Of a stretch of DNA of 64,000 nucleotides, positions 11,080 through 22,416 are shown piece by piece. The notes beneath the pieces are model-generated. The model saw only the letters and a list, made by a program, of their open reading frames with translations. It did not search any database and was not told the DNA's origin. Both the position numbers and the translations under genes were made by a program. Within the stretch, counting starts at the first letter, position 1; every line of letters begins with the position of its first letter. Origin of the DNA: Isoetes taiwanensis (Eukaryota; Streptophyta; Lycopodiopsida; Isoetales; Isoetaceae); contig JAJEKV010000072.1 in assembly GCA_021234155.1 (NCBI GenBank), positions 3,974,407 through 4,038,406 of the forward strand, in the 5' to 3' direction.

Positions 11080-11600
11080 AATTCCACCAAGTAAATATAA
11101 TCCGCCCATTGTGACTGTTTACTCTATACATAGCTTCTTAGCATATCTTCGATAATCGATTGACACGTTACGTTTGACCATCCGTCTACGGGATGGTAGG
11201 TCGTACTCATGGCAAGCTTGGTGCGGATGGTGGCGAAGAAATCCTTCGAATGCAGCGACAAACTTAGGATCCCTATCCGATACAATTACTCTTGGCATCC
11301 CGTGCAACCTGAAAATTTCCTTTGCAAAGAGCAAAGGTGTGTCGAAGGTGGTCGCGACATGGCGGAAGTGAGCCATCTTTGATAATTTGTCGGCGGCGAC
11401 CATTAAGGCATCATACCCACGGAGATGCGTGGAAGCCCCACAATGAAATCCATGGTTATGACTTCCCACTTGGCGTTGGGCACATCCAAAGGTTGCAACT
11501 CCCGGGAACTCTTAATTGCTCCGCCTTGGTTTTGCTGACAAACTGACGACAATTTTGATGTACCTAGCAATATCCTTCTTCATGGAAGGCCAAAAATAGC
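11080..11600 (-). pseudogene. Integrase catalytic core (frame-broken)
   Basis: The frame at 11119-11469 contains MVAADKLSKMAHF, then FRLHGMPRVIVSDRDPKF, the second block holding one catalytic Asp of the D,D-35-E core. The zinc-binding N-terminal part lies further upstream in other frames. Indels interrupt it on both sides. The last ~20 residues are scrambled. Confidence 0.85.
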
Positions 11601-11639
11601 TGGGCCGGATCTTAAAAGTAAGTTTTCATAAAACCCGCA

Positions 11640-13402
11640 TGTCTGCTATAGAGGCTGTTGTGTGTCATGGAGAATGAGCTTTCGCACCCCTCAAGTCATT
11701 TGGAACACACAACTTATCTTTGTAATATAATAAATTGCCCTCCTTCTTATATGAGCGGAATGCTTCACGTTCTCTATCGATCTGAGGCTTCCTTACCCAA
11801 ACTTTCCCAAATATTCTGAGTCGGGATCTGTGGCCAAGGTCTGTCTATCCGCTTCCCAAACCGGTGAGTGTGGAAATGGCATTACAATGGGTGCGGGTTA
11901 TAAAGGGATGGCGTGACAAAGCATCCGCAACCACATTGTGCTTTCACGGCTTGTATACAATCTAAAGTCATATTCCTCGAGAAATTCCATCCATCTTATT
12001 TGTGAGGAGATTTAGATTTGGTGGGTGGATAGATAGCGGAGACTCGATGATCCGTATCCAACTGAAATCTTCTACCAAGAAGGTAGTGTCTCCAAATCCC
12101 GGAGCACGCATAACTGCTAGCAACTCCTGATCATGGGTAGGATATCATTTGCTCTGCATCGTTCATCTTCTTTGAATCGTAAGCAACAACTCTCCCCTCC
12201 TGCATCAAGACACCACCGGTAGCTATCTTACTCGCATCGGTGGCTACGGTTTATCCTTTTCGGGATCGGGCAAGGTAAGGGGCTGGTGCAGATGTTAAAG
12301 CATCCTTGAGTTTCGAAAAGCCGCTTGGACTTGTGTTTTCCAATGTTCCATCAATCCTTTACTTTCTCATGTCTTGTGAGATTAGTAAGAGGTCTGGCAA
12401 TTGTTGCAAAATCCTTAACAAATTTCCGATAATATCCGCGAGTCCCAAAGAAACTCGGACCTCTGAAACATTATTTGGAATGGGCCAATCCTTTTTGCTT
12501 CTATCTTAGCCGGATCTGTAGCAATTCCTTCTGTTGAGATAATATGCCCCAAATAGTCTACCCTCGGAGTGGCGAACTTGCATTTAGAGAACTTGGCAAA
12601 GAGCTGATGGCATCTTTAGCTTTTGCAAAGCTAATCGAAGATGTTGTTCATGTTGCTTGCAAGGTTTTACTATAGATGAGAATGTCATCAAAGAAAATGA
12701 CAACAAAGTCATCCAAGTATTGGCGGAAGATGTCATTCATCGGCCCAGATAAACGTTGCGGGAGGCGTTGGTCAATCAAAAGGCATAACGGTGAATTCAT
12801 AATGCCCATATCGGGTGCGGCGGACTTATGGATGTCCTCTTCCTTAATCCTTATCTGATGGTACCGGGCGCAAATCAATCTTTGAGAAATATTTTGCTCC
12901 TTGTAACTGGTCCATAAGATCATCGCCTAGGCAAAGCATAGCGATTCTTGATGGTATGCTTATTGAGTTGCCTATAATCAATACACATCCTTAAGGAGCC
13001 ATCTTTCTTCTTGACAAAAGAATAGGAGGCGCCAAATGGTGAAACACTAGGGCGAATAAACCCCAAATTTCAGTAACTCTTGTAGGCTGTTTCTTAAGCT
13101 CTGCTAACTCCGGAGGACTCATTCCTGGGGGGCTTTTTGGTAGGCTTAGTACCCGTTCAAGAGTTATCTCACATTCCACCCCTCTAAAAGGAGGAAGCTT
13201 GTGGATCTCATCCGGAAAAGATCGCTAAATTCTCGAAGAAGGGTAGCAATGTCCGATGGTAACAGCGTCGATTACTTCTTTTGCTTTTGGAGTCCGATTC
13301 AATGGAAGCAAGTTTAATGAGGCAAAGAAGTTCATTCCTGGCGTTATAGCTTTTTCCTAGTCGCTTTATTGACATTGATGCATAGCGAGTGTAATGAATC
13401 AC
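11640..13402 (-). pseudogene. Reverse transcriptase and RNase H (frame-broken)
   Basis: The frame at 12648-12923 reads IFRQYLDDFVVIFFDDILIY. It carries the FVVIFFDDI catalytic block, where the usual Y/F-x-D-D motif is FFDD, followed by a thumb start. Upstream at 12991-13179 the reverse transcriptase N-terminal part is recognisable, and 11.7-12.6 kb corresponds to the thumb and RNase H in several frames. The broken frames mean that this copy as written cannot make a full polyprotein. Confidence 0.85.
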
Positions 13403-13599
13403 CTTTTATTGTCACCGTGCTCCATTAGCGGCGTTGAAGGTGACCTCCCCGTTTCTCACGCATCTATGTGTGGGCTCTAAGCGAGACGCTAAAACTCCAT
13501 TCCCACAATAAGATCATATTTGCCAATGTCCATTAACTTCGGCACCCAAGGCAACGGGTGCACCTTTGCAGCTGCATTTTAAGGTTAATCTGGCGCCAT

Positions 13600-13958
13600 G
13601 AGTGTGTATGCGATCTTACCGCTAGCTAATGTGGGCTTAGGTCGGGGATCTCAATGTTTCCGGTTGCGATGCACAGGCCATTCTAGGAGAAGCAAAATTA
13701 TCGCGTACTACCCGTGTCCATCAAAATTATGAAGGGCTTCTTGTCTACTTGGCCTATTGTAGAAATATGAAGGCTGATTTTCAGCGTTACTGTTTCTTCT
13801 ATAGCGGCAAGAATGTGAGACGCACCATGAATGTACTCGGGTGCCTCGTCCTCGGCGGCAAGATTGGACTCAAATCTTCCCAATCGAGGTCGACCATGGC
13901 GGATTGAGGCGATCTGCGTGGCGTGACGGACAATTCTGCATGAAGTGTCAGGCCTCAT
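13600..13958 (-). CDS. Retroviral-type aspartic protease region
   Basis: The frame at 13698-13958 ends with KPFIILMDTGSTR. The DTGST is the active-site loop of the pepsin-like protease of Ty3/gypsy elements. The preceding residues belong to the gag-protease linker, which includes zinc-knuckle-like remnants (CxxxxH pieces) at 13.9-14.0 kb in other frames. Confidence 0.8.
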
Positions 13959-14039
13959 CTGCCGGTAGCATGCCTTATCCGTGAACTGTTCTCGGCCTCT
14001 TTAGGAATGGACCGTAAGAGCCCCGAATTTCCTTTGCCG

Positions 14040-14990
14040 GCATTGTTACGCTTATCACGGCGTGCTAAAAGCAACTTTCTTCTCTGGCGTCCATAGGAAT
14101 TGTCTTTGAGAGGGCCACGGACTTGGCGATCGGGGGTTTGTAAGGTGTGGGCGGCCGTGGCTGCTGCGAGTAAGGAGCGGTCGCGGATCTTGGCTCCTTA
14201 GGCGTATCTTCCTCAAGGCTTAATGCCTTAGCTTCGCCTACCTTCTTTTGACTTTGGGTCGATAGCCTTGACCATTCGTTTAATAGATGGGGCCAACCCT
14301 TCAATGTAGCCCTCTACGCTCTTTTCTCATTCATTCACGGCACATACAACCTCAAACGCATGAATTAAATCGGTGTAGGCCTTGCGGACATGCCCTTCGT
14401 TCCAACCTTGTAGAAGGTCAAGAATCTGTTGGCATTTGTGGGCGCGAGGCGCGTAATGCGATTTAAAAGCCTTAGCAAACTTCACGAACTTGCATCCGCT
14501 CCTATCCGGTGTTTAGCTCGGCGTAACCCTTCCACCAAATCACAGCAGCTCCGGTAAGGTTAAGTGGTGGCGACCTTCCCTCAGTATCTTTCTCATTCCA
14601 TAGGACTTCCCGAACTCCTTCATTTGGTCCAACCAAGATTCCGCATTCAAGCCTCCTCCTCGGATTTCCCATCAAACTGAGCCAACTTCCGATTCTTCCA
14701 TATACTAGTGATAGTCATCAACAGTTTTTGGTATTCCTTATCCTTACGCCTTGAATGGTCACTTTACATGGCGAGGAACCCGAAGAACCCGAAGTGGTTG
14801 AATGTGAGGAAGCGGCTATCCTTAGAGGAACCGATGACGCTTAGCATGAGTCCTCCCCAATGCAGTGCAGGGCTAGCTCTGGGAGGATGGCTGTTGTGCA
14901 GGTGGACTCAATGGTCAGCGGAGGTAGTTCCGTCCGCCCTCCCAGTATGTGGCGGTGGATTGGTATGCAACACATAAGCCCAACTTCGTA
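14040..14990 (-). pseudogene. gag (frame-broken)
   Basis: By position between protease and the extra genes, and from pieces such as LTGAAVIWWKGY (about 14.53 kb, the typical gag core where a Trp-rich helix follows 'A..W') and a proline-rich linker at 14065-14304, this is gag. No single frame covers it. Confidence 0.65.
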
Positions 14991-15225
14991 GAGTTGCCTT
15001 TTCATTAACATCAATTCTGTTGGGGGTGAGCCTCTTTGGCGTTGGAGGGTGTTGCCTAGCGGCGTTACATTAAAATCCTATAGGAGTCATTCATGAATAT
15101 ATAAGCAGATTTACATTAATGTGCAATCCCTTTTTAAGTTAATTGAACAAAAGTATATACAAATAGAAGACAATACTTGTATTTCATTCAAGTTGATTAT
15201 AACAACGGGTTGATTGATACATGGA
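14991..15225. other. AT-rich spacer
   Basis: No gene is seen. It separates gag from the extra genes. Confidence 0.4.
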
Positions 15226-15845
15226 TTAAGATAAAAGTGGGTATGATACAATGGGAACTTTTAAAGTTCTCTTGGCACCTGGCGTAACCACACAAAGAAC
15301 GAAAACACGGAAGAGACCAAGCCTAGGGGTTGGCGAAGGGTCTGAGGATCGCGTGGCGGTACTCTCCCGCATGGCTTCGGACGAGTTTATAAGCGTGCCC
15401 GGCTTGGACAATGATTGCTTGGTACTCCCATGTTGGGCTGATAATCGAAAGGTTAAAGAGCCTTCGCTCGCATAAAAGAGTTGCCAAAGATGGTCGTTGG
15501 CGTCCTCAAAGGCTTCGTGCCTGGTCATATTCCAATAGTCCCAGGTACGACACAGGGTCATCTTCAGATCCTCGAAAGCTCGATCCCTAAGGATGTTAAC
15601 TATCTCCGACCCTTTGTCCAAGTGTAAGTAGAGTTCCCACGGTGGCGGTGGTTCGGTTTCATAGCCTTCCTCCCACTCGGATATTCACCATATCTCGACC
15701 ATAGTCCCAGTGCAGGCGGCCGGGATCGTCCCTCCTAACCATGTCGGTGATTCTTTCCTCATACTCCCAAATGGTTTCCTCTGCAACATATTTGGAGTGA
15801 ATAGAGAACATTTTGTAATTCCACTATACCCTAAACTTTAATGCT
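15226..15845 (-). CDS. Extra gene C of the gypsy element, function unknown
   Basis: The frame at 15226-15621 (131 codons) reads DKGSEIVNILRDRAFEDLKM and TWDYWNMTRHEAFEDANDHLW, which looks like a real helical protein. Upstream to 15.81 kb another frame continues (MFSIHSKYVAEETIWEYEER), so the full protein is probably about 190 residues with one or two frameshifts. I recognise no family. It is in the same direction as gag-pol and lies upstream of gag, where some plant gypsy lineages carry an extra ORF. Confidence 0.5.
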
Positions 15846-15931
15846 TTAAGAGGATGTCATAAAAAAAAAAATTTAGTTATACTCATCAAAAGAAAACTTT
15901 GTATTTAATAAGTAGATAAGGTACACATTTT

Positions 15932-17470
15932 TCAATATGGTTTAAACAATTGCCAATCCCAAAATCTCATAACTACATGTGTATATATATATACATAACA
16001 AAATTTATATAGCACGCTTAGTTCAGGAACTAGGCCCCGCCTCTTTATCCTTAGCCCTAGGAGGTGGTGGAGGCGGTTATGTCGCAGCCGAGAGCTACCC
16101 GGGGGTCCCACGGTGGCCGCCGCAACGGATGCAACCTCGGTGGATAGGCAACGGCCAATGGGGCTGCCGTAAGGAGCTTCATGCCCATCAAAGGCGCAAT
16201 ATCCTCGCCCAAGGCCGTAGAGGGCAAGATCCGTCGTGACAGTACATACGTAAACGTGCGATAGGGGAAGCTTCTTGTGGCGGCGGTGTAGAAAGTGCAC
16301 GGAGAGGCCCCACCATGAAGCTTCACCTCGGCCCTAAGTCCCGCTATAAAGAGAACCTGCCCGTGTTTGAAGGCCGACAAAAAAGAAACGGGTGAGGTGG
16401 TTACCCAAAGACCTTCCCTTGCGGAGTTTCAGATGCGGCCACTTCCTTATCCAAGTCCATGGGGACTTCTTCCTCCTTGAGCTCCTGTTGCTCCTCCTTC
16501 TTATGCGCGGGGTTATGATATAAATCTTCACCCTCATCATCTGAGTCGGAGGGAACCTCAACCATATTGATGTTTGGGACGTGAGGTCCCATAGCCGTGA
16601 AGGCATCACGTGCGGGGCGTTGGTCGGTTCACCGCATCACCGGTAAGTCGCGAAGACGTAATAGAGTCTCCGGCCACGCTCTAGGGTCTCTGACCGAATC
16701 TGCGGCCCAACTGGTGCACCTCCGGAGGAAGCTCGGTAGAAGTGAAGTCGATGAAATCATCCATACAATACTCCGCAAGCTCATAAAGTACATGGTCTTT
16801 GCGCTTGCGTCTAAATCCGGCCACCACGTGATACGTCCAGATAATATCATCCAAGAGAAGGTATTCCCACCGGTGATAAATAAGCGGAAGGCCGCCTAAC
16901 CCCGACAAGCCTATAGATTGGTCCGGGTAGCGGTGGTAGCTCCTCTGCTAGCTCTTTTCCAGCGGGCAAAATTAAGCCCATTCCTATATGCTCGTCATCC
17001 CCTCCTCGGAGGATTCTCGGCAGCCTTGCCCTTCTCTGCCGGCAAGGTTTCATCCTCAGCGTGTTGGTCCATGAGGATGGCTAGAGCAAAAGTAGCTTCC
17101 GGATCTGCCCCCGATCTTTGGACCACCTGGTAGATGTTTACCCCATCGGAGTTTCCCCTTCAAGGCGTCATAGGCATGTGTGTCCCCGCCTAGCATCTGC
17201 CGAACTATCTCCCCTCAAATACAAGTGGGGAGGATCCCTAGAAGAATACACGAGGAAGCATTTCCTCTATGTAAAATCAAGGAATCCGGCATAGTCCCGG
17301 ATGCCGCCAAGATGTTAACAAGGAGGTCTATCGTTGGCATAGGAAAGGCTGCAGCCGGTCGAAGGGAACACATGGATCCCATTTCTCTCCATCAAGGTAC
17401 CGGGCGGCAAGGTCGGTGGGCGACCATGGCGCTAGAAGGGAGAAGAGAGGAAAAGAAGCGTTTAAAATGA
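15932..17470 (-). pseudogene. Extra gene B of the gypsy element, function unknown
   Basis: Several coding-like blocks are in different frames. The block at 16681-16908 reads LLDDIIWTYHVVAGF and ELAEYCMDDFIDFTSTELPP. The block at 16401-16592 is strongly acidic (VEVPSDSDDEGEDLYHNP, then KEEEVPMDLDKEV). The stretch at 16.85-17.4 kb is GC-rich with no clean frame. Acidic tracts are common in chromatin-associated and histone-binding proteins, but that is only suggestive here. A full-length related copy would be needed to define it. Confidence 0.35.
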
Positions 17471-17586
17471 CCCTCTGGTCCCCTTTTAAACCCTCTTAAT
17501 AAAGCCGACGTCGGCATTTTATTTTAAATTTAACATGGAAAAACATTAAACTTTTAATTCAAAATAAAAAGCTTCTTTATTAATTA
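17471..17586 (-). terminator. Possible polyadenylation region behind the H3-like gene
   Basis: On the minus strand an AATAAA (17576-17581) lies five bases after the stop codon, followed by T/A-rich sequence. Either the H3-like gene keeps its own 3' end or this is chance in an AT-rich gap. Confidence 0.35.
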
Positions 17587-18321
17587 TCACACAAAAAAAA
17601 AATATGTACAAATCACGGATCCCCGCGTGTAGGCTAAGGTTGCTCCCCGTATCCTACGGGCGAGGGCCAAATCCTTAGGCATTATGGTGACCCTCTTTGC
17701 GTGAATAGCGCCAAGGTTGGCATCACCAAAAGTGCTACCAAGTAGGCTTCGCTGACCTCTTGGAGCGCCAAAATTGCAAAGGTCCGGAACGGAGATCGGT
17801 CTTAAATTGCCGCGGCGATCTCCGTCGCCGACCTCTGAAAAGGCGGCTTCACGATCGGAAGGTCCGTGGACTTCGGGATTTCGCGGATCTCCCGCAATGC
17901 CACTATCACCGGTCGGAACCGATGAGGCTTCGGCGTGGCGAGGCCCCGACGATGTTGGCACCGTCTTAGCCCCAGCAACCGGCCGGGAGTTATCCACTCT
18001 CTGCTGCCTCCGGTCGGAGCTGGTCTTCTTCCCAAAAGCCCCGACAGTCTTTAACTTATCCTTGTATTGACTGCCGGCCTTATGAGCAACTCCCTTCCTT
18101 CGGAACCGCTGTCCGGATCGTGGTTTTTGGGGTCGAGCCACTCCCGGATGCACCTCCTCCTCCCCTGGTCCCGCTGATCCCTCGCCGGTCCCGCTCCTCT
18201 TGCTCCAACTTCTCGCGCTCTTCACCGAGGCTCTCCTCAGGTCTTCTTGGATCTGAGCAAAAAGTTGGGCTGCGGCACGGCGATTAAGTTCAGCGTGGTA
18301 CCTTTGTGGCCGCAGGCCCAT
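17587..18321 (-). CDS. Histone H3-like protein encoded inside the gypsy element
   Basis: Minus-strand 17930-17641 encodes a histone H3 core without gaps when three single-base indels are allowed. Recognisable blocks are [57 protein letters not shown] and LARRIRG, corresponding to H3 residues about 37-132. By canonical numbering F41, L90, H113, K115 and K122 are present, and position 110 is G instead of C. Loop 1 has canonical length, so it does not look like CENH3. Upstream, instead of the normal tail with K4/K9/K27, there is a long basic region ([34 protein letters not shown]), and there is a C-terminal extension after RIRG. Frameshifts at residues about 75, 84 and 104 may be real or technical. 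Alternative: a host H3 retrocopy inserted into the element. Confidence 0.88.
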   Translation of the reverse strand: MGLRPQRYHAELNRRAAAQLFAQIQEDLRRASVKSARSWSKRSGTGEGSAGPGEEEVHPGVARPQKPRSGQRFRRKGVAHKAGSQYKDKLKTVGAFGKKTSSDRRQQRVDNSRPVAGAKTVPTSSGPRHAEASSVPTGDSGIAGDPRNPEVHGPSDREAAFSEVGDGDRRGNLRPISVPDLCNFGAPRGQRSLLGSTFGDANLGAIHAKRVTIMPKDLALARRIRGATLAYTRGSVICTYFFFV

Positions 18322-18930
18322 ATCTATCTGAATAGTAGTCAGATAGTCTATGCTAATGTCGGGGATCTCTCCCCAGACAAAGCTGTTGGAACCCTCATGC
18401 CATTGGTATGGGGAACCTCAATAAGCTCTGCCATCGATGGCCCGGCAAAGCCGTCTCAGAAATACCGGGTACTCCCTACCCGGGCTCTTTGTGTCGGGCC
18501 GCTCAATTCCCCGGTGGTCGTCTTCCCCGCAAAACCCTAATCCGGGTCGACTCCTCGTCTCCGACATCTTCCTCCTCGTATGGCCTTCTTGTTGGAGGAT
18601 AAAATTTGATGAGCATCATCACCATGTCGAGGTTGCTCAACAAGGGTATATATGGAGTGGCGTAGGTTCACGGGATGAGGAATGGCTCGAAGTGATAGAC
18701 GGGATATGGAATCCTATCATTGTTCTCAAACCTATTGACCAGCTCATCCAACAAGATGTCGATGAGGGTTGGGTCGGTAGCCATGTGCTTAGCAATCATG
18801 GCGTAGATCTCCACGATGCTCATGGTGGACGGGTCCGGAGCGCTCTTGGTAATAGCCATAGGGAATAGTGAGGCGCTGGCGGCGAAGAGGATGGCAGAGG
18901 GGGCGCTAGGAGGCACAAAGCACAAGGGCG
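18322..18930 (-). CDS. N-terminal part of the H3-containing gene or a separate upstream ORF
   Basis: The frame at 18668-18925 reads [20 protein letters not shown], then [18 protein letters not shown]. Between 18.32 and 18.42 kb the H3 frame stays open upstream ([16 protein letters not shown]), so the likely protein is a long N-terminal domain fused to the histone fold. Repeated indels at GC-rich words prevent a firm start. No known family is recognised. Confidence 0.4.
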
Positions 18931-19596
18931 CAGTATCAAGGTCCGGCCGGTGGGCGATGGCGGGAGGCTGCTCAGTGGTTGGAGGCGCGGAAGCAAAAGC
19001 AAATGACAGAAAATGGTTTGCTAAACGGCCAATTAACTTTTAAAATTTCAAAAAAAAAATTTCTTATTAACTTAAAAATTTTATTATTTTAAAAAATACT
19101 GGCGGATATCTGGCCACATAATGCCGGTATGGAAATGATGGCATTATACGGGTTTCTGCCTCCACTGGGTGTCGTCGAAATACAAGCGGCGCCCGAGTTG
19201 ACCTGGCGTCAGCGTTGACTTGAGTCCATTCGGTCGGGCGCCGACAAAGATTTCGGCGCTTCTTAACTTGATCGCAGCGACAAAAAGCAAGCGGCGCCCG
19301 AATTCGTTTTGGGCCCGCCCTTGACTATTTTTTGCCCGAGTTGATCGTTTTAGGGTAATTCGAAAAGCGCCCAATCCAATGGAGCCATCGTCTTTGTCAT
19401 TTGAGTTACCCACTGGCACCTGCTAGGCCTCCAATCTTGGCCCCTCCACTTCAAAGCTACAATTCCTTAACTTAACCTAACACCAAACCAAACAACAAAG
19501 AGAACTAACGACACATTGACTTAGCCTCCTCCTAACTACCGCATTTCACGAAGTTAGTGTTTGCCGGTGCTATGATTTCAACAACCGGAAATCACG
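18931..19596 (-). other. 5' leader region of the gypsy element
   Basis: One 91-codon frame at 19144-19419 is open and arginine-rich, but I see no family. The remainder is AT-rich and includes poly(A)-like stretches at 19.04-19.10 kb. Confidence 0.4.
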
Positions 19597-19609
19597 GCTC
19601 TCGATACCA
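19597..19609 (-). other. Primer binding site
   Basis: On the minus strand TGGTATCGAGAGCC follows the 5' LTR by one base. It is one base different from TGGTATCAGAGC, complementary to the 3' end of initiator Met-tRNA. Confidence 0.8.
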
Positions 19610-19610
19610 C

Positions 19611-21195
19611 TATGGACGCCCCGCATTATATATATACGACCCTCGGACGTATACATACGGGGACTTTCCCCTCCCATGGCGATCATCTCACCATGAGCAG
19701 GGCCCTCCGTCTGGTTCGGGCCATCGATGAAATGAGGCCCGAAGAAGGACACGAAGGGGTCATTCGCCCACGCCGGTGGGACTCCTACGTCGCGAAGCAT
19801 GAATACAAGGGTTAGCACACAAAGACGAATATACATAAATAACCACCACCGAAGGGTGGCACATCCATCAAAATACCAACGGCATAGAATATGCATCTAA
19901 TCCTAAGAAAACACCCAAACCCCGTGTTCTACCCGCCTCGAGACTCCGTGGGGATCGACCGATCAACCGGGCCTCAAGAGATCAGCGGGCGAGGTCTTGG
20001 CATGGCGTTAATGGGCGTAGAACATTGGCTAGGGTTGTCCACTCCATCCCCCCTCACGCACACTTTGCGGATGGGTCAATTCATGCTATGGCTTCGCTAT
20101 AGACGCAGACTCGTGGGCATCACCCTCTGAGCCTACTCCAGTTCATGGCGCTGGTCCGATGAGGCGGTCGGGAAGCGTCCCCTTCCGGAATCACAATGGT
20201 TCCATGGGTGAGCTAGAGAATACGTGCCGCATCAGCGACCCCATCCGTGCAGAATTTACTCACCTAAATCTACTCAAAGTGCAAGGTGCTCCATATGCGG
20301 ATCACACCTTCCCACCCGGGGAGTGTCGGACCCATACCCGCCCTCGTGGCCAGGCTGTCGCCTAGCCCATTGTAGGAGTCTCGGGAGCCTTGTATGCTCA
20401 TGCAAGACCCCACCCCTCATGTCACCACCGTGTTCCTTGTCCAGTGCTAAGCCGGACCATAGCATCTAGGACCCGGTGGGTTCTTGTGCCTGAGCCGCAA
20501 CTAATGGGACTTTACTGATGCTATCTAGGAGCATACTACTATACACGTTTCGAGGCCTCTACCCCCGTAATTCCCCTTTGAGTCGATGAAACAAAGAACT
20601 AACAATCCATCCTTTCGGAGTAAGAACCAAATTGAATATAAAGAGAACTTGTTTGCACAAACAAGGGTTAGTTTCTATGACCTAATTACAAAAAGAACGT
20701 AGAAAGACGGACACAACCAAGTGTTATCTAGAATTCACATAGCCACCTACCTGAATTACGGCTGGACTCATTCCCATGGGGCGCCTCCATCTCCTGGCGG
20801 TTGAAGATTCAGCTGTGGCTTCACAGGGACGACTGGTATGGCGGTTCTCTGCAGGTGGTTGATGGCGCTCAGCTCCTGGCCTTCCTTGGTCGATCTTCAG
20901 GAGTCAATCCCAGGGATAGGGGTCAAGTTGGCATCCAAACTTGGCAATCCCCATGCTGCCCAATCGATTGGGGCAGGTGGCGCCTTCCCAATTGGTAATT
21001 ATCCTAATTTCCTAGGTTATAGGTTATTATTAATAATGTGTTAAATTAGCATAGCTAATTTAATCCTTTGTAAGGTAACCCCCTAGGTTGCAATTAAGTT
21101 CCCATACCCCCATGGTAGCGTACCTTTAGGGAGTGACGTGCTTGTATTTGTACGTGTCCCGTATAGTAGACCGTATAAATACGTGGAACGTCACA
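19611..21195 (-). repeat. 5' LTR of the gypsy element
   Basis: This is 1585 bp, aligned to 8137-9732. Its outer end CGTCACA is intact, and its inner end reads TATGGACG where the other LTR has TGTGACG. Being upstream of gag on the minus strand it would contain the promoter; I did not identify a convincing TATA box. Confidence 0.92.
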
Positions 21196-21200
21196 CAAAG
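21196..21200. repeat. Target-site duplication CAAAG (right)
   Basis: This is identical to 8132-8136 on the far side of the element. Confidence 0.9.
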
Positions 21201-22301
21201 GATTATGCCACACTCCTAAAGAGACGGCGTGCGTTGGAAGAAGGCATCACGGAGTTCTGCAATGTTGCTTCCAATGAATACCATGACTTTGATTATTACA
21301 AGGAAAAGGCTGCCCTTGATGAGGAAGACATGAAGGAATTGAACCGTCTATGTCAACCCTACATCAACACCAAGCTAAAGCGTAACGTCAAAACCCTTCC
21401 CTTCCCTGAACGTGCTATGGCAATTCTGAAGAGGAAGCTTGGATTCGGGGTGGTCCCATTTAAGGCCGATGATAGCTCCCCCCCATTCCTGGTAACATTG
21501 GGACACAAGGGATTTGGTGGTCTGGAACTGGCACCTGGGCCCGTGGCACTATTTGCCATCAATATGATTGAAGACCCCACTCTTTTTTATGAGAAAGCTG
21601 ACATAGAGCAGTGGTACAAGACGTGTCTGGACATGACCGACCTGGATACTTTCAGTTTCCTTGTCTTTTGCATGCCGGGCAATCAGACAACTGCAGTCTC
21701 CCAATGGGCAGCTGATATTAACTTCACCAACAAGATCTTGTACTCCATATACGAGCTTGAACATGAGTGTAGACTTGGCTTGCCGAAGGCACCAAGCTGT
21801 AGACCTGGACAAGTGGTGGTCTAGCGAACATCATTATCTCGACAGGTTCATGATTTCTCAAGAGCAAATGGAAGCCTGGAAGGGCGGCAGATTTATGGAG
21901 GATGTGCCATCGATGGACAAAGTCAGCAATGATGGTGCGACAGGTCCTATACATAGAATTCCTATCCGGCCAAGGGTTATCAAGTACTTCATAACCAGCT
22001 TGGTCGAGGAAGATCAAATTGTATGCGAGTGGTACATGAATGGACTGTTCTCTCAGGGGGCTATGCTGTATGGAATGAAACCTATATCCGTGGTTGGAAA
22101 TAAGGACATGGTTGAAACCATTCGGTCATACCTGGATCTGCTTCATGAGCATTTCAAAGGGAGGAAGACAAATGGAAGCAGTAAGGACGATGATGACGAA
22201 GACAAACCTGAGAGCGAGGGAGAGAAACTTGACGGAGACGACAATCTCGAAGGTTTAGACCAGAATGTTGCGGAACAAATTCTTGAGAATCTGAAATTGA
22301 G
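21201..22301 (+). CDS. Gene 1 main exon: methyltransferase-like core
   Basis: Two overlapping frames (to 21824 and from 21661) are joined by one indel near 21.76 kb. The first contains DYATLLKRRRALEEGITEFC, INMIEDPTLFYEK at the place of a degenerate DPPY (motif IV) and FSFLVFCMPGNQTTAVSQWA. The second contains PIRPRVIKYFITSLVEEDQI followed by VCEWYMNGLFSQGAMLYGM and NKDMVETIRSYL. This order resembles motif IV ... X - I of permuted (beta-class) N4/N6 DNA methyltransferases, where 'P.qKP' precedes 'D.v.D.f.GtGs...A...Gr' (family knowledge). The catalytic DPPY and the glycine-rich loop are degenerate, so activity is doubtful. An acidic linker (SKDDDDEDKPESEGEKLDGD) leads to the splice donor at 22302. 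The assignment rests on motif order seen by eye. Confidence 0.5.
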
Positions 22302-22416
22302 GTGAGTTCACTTTGCTTTGTCCGTGTTTCTCGACTCGCGAGTCGAGAAACCTTTCCATTTTTGACTCACGAGTCAAGAAAACTCGTTTCCTATCTGACA
22401 TCTCTCATCATTTCAG
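22302..22416 (+). other. 115-bp intron with two palindromes
   Basis: The donor is AG|GTGAGT and the acceptor is TTTCAG|G. Splicing joins ...LENLKLR to NIERNDSGSLS in frame with no stop. Inside are a perfect 24-bp palindrome (22327-22350) and a near-perfect one (22363-22378). Confidence 0.75.
22327..22350. repeat. Perfect 24-bp palindrome in gene 1 intron
   Basis: TTTCTCGACTCG followed by its exact reverse complement. The same 24-mer recurs at 23324-23347 and 23449-23472. Confidence 0.92.

Larger units (their letters stand above)
8137..21195 (-). mobile_element. Complete 13-kb Ty3/gypsy (chromovirus) retrotransposon with extra genes
   Basis: Both LTRs, a matching 5-bp target duplication, PBS, PPT, gag, aspartic protease, reverse transcriptase, integrase and a C-terminal chromodomain are visible, all reading on the minus strand. 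It lies inside gene 1 of unit 2, since the sequence on either side joins into one gene. Chromoviruses are usually 5-8 kb (family knowledge). This one is long because of ~1.6-kb LTRs and about 4 kb of additional coding sequence between the PBS and gag, including a histone H3 core. The pol frames are broken by many 1-2 base indels. Confidence 0.93.

Noticed and set aside
17641-17930. The H3-like sequence as a CENH3
   Set aside because: Loop 1 (FKTDLRFRTFA) has canonical H3 length and the C-terminal helix reads PKD...ARRIRG like H3; CENH3 normally has a longer loop 1.
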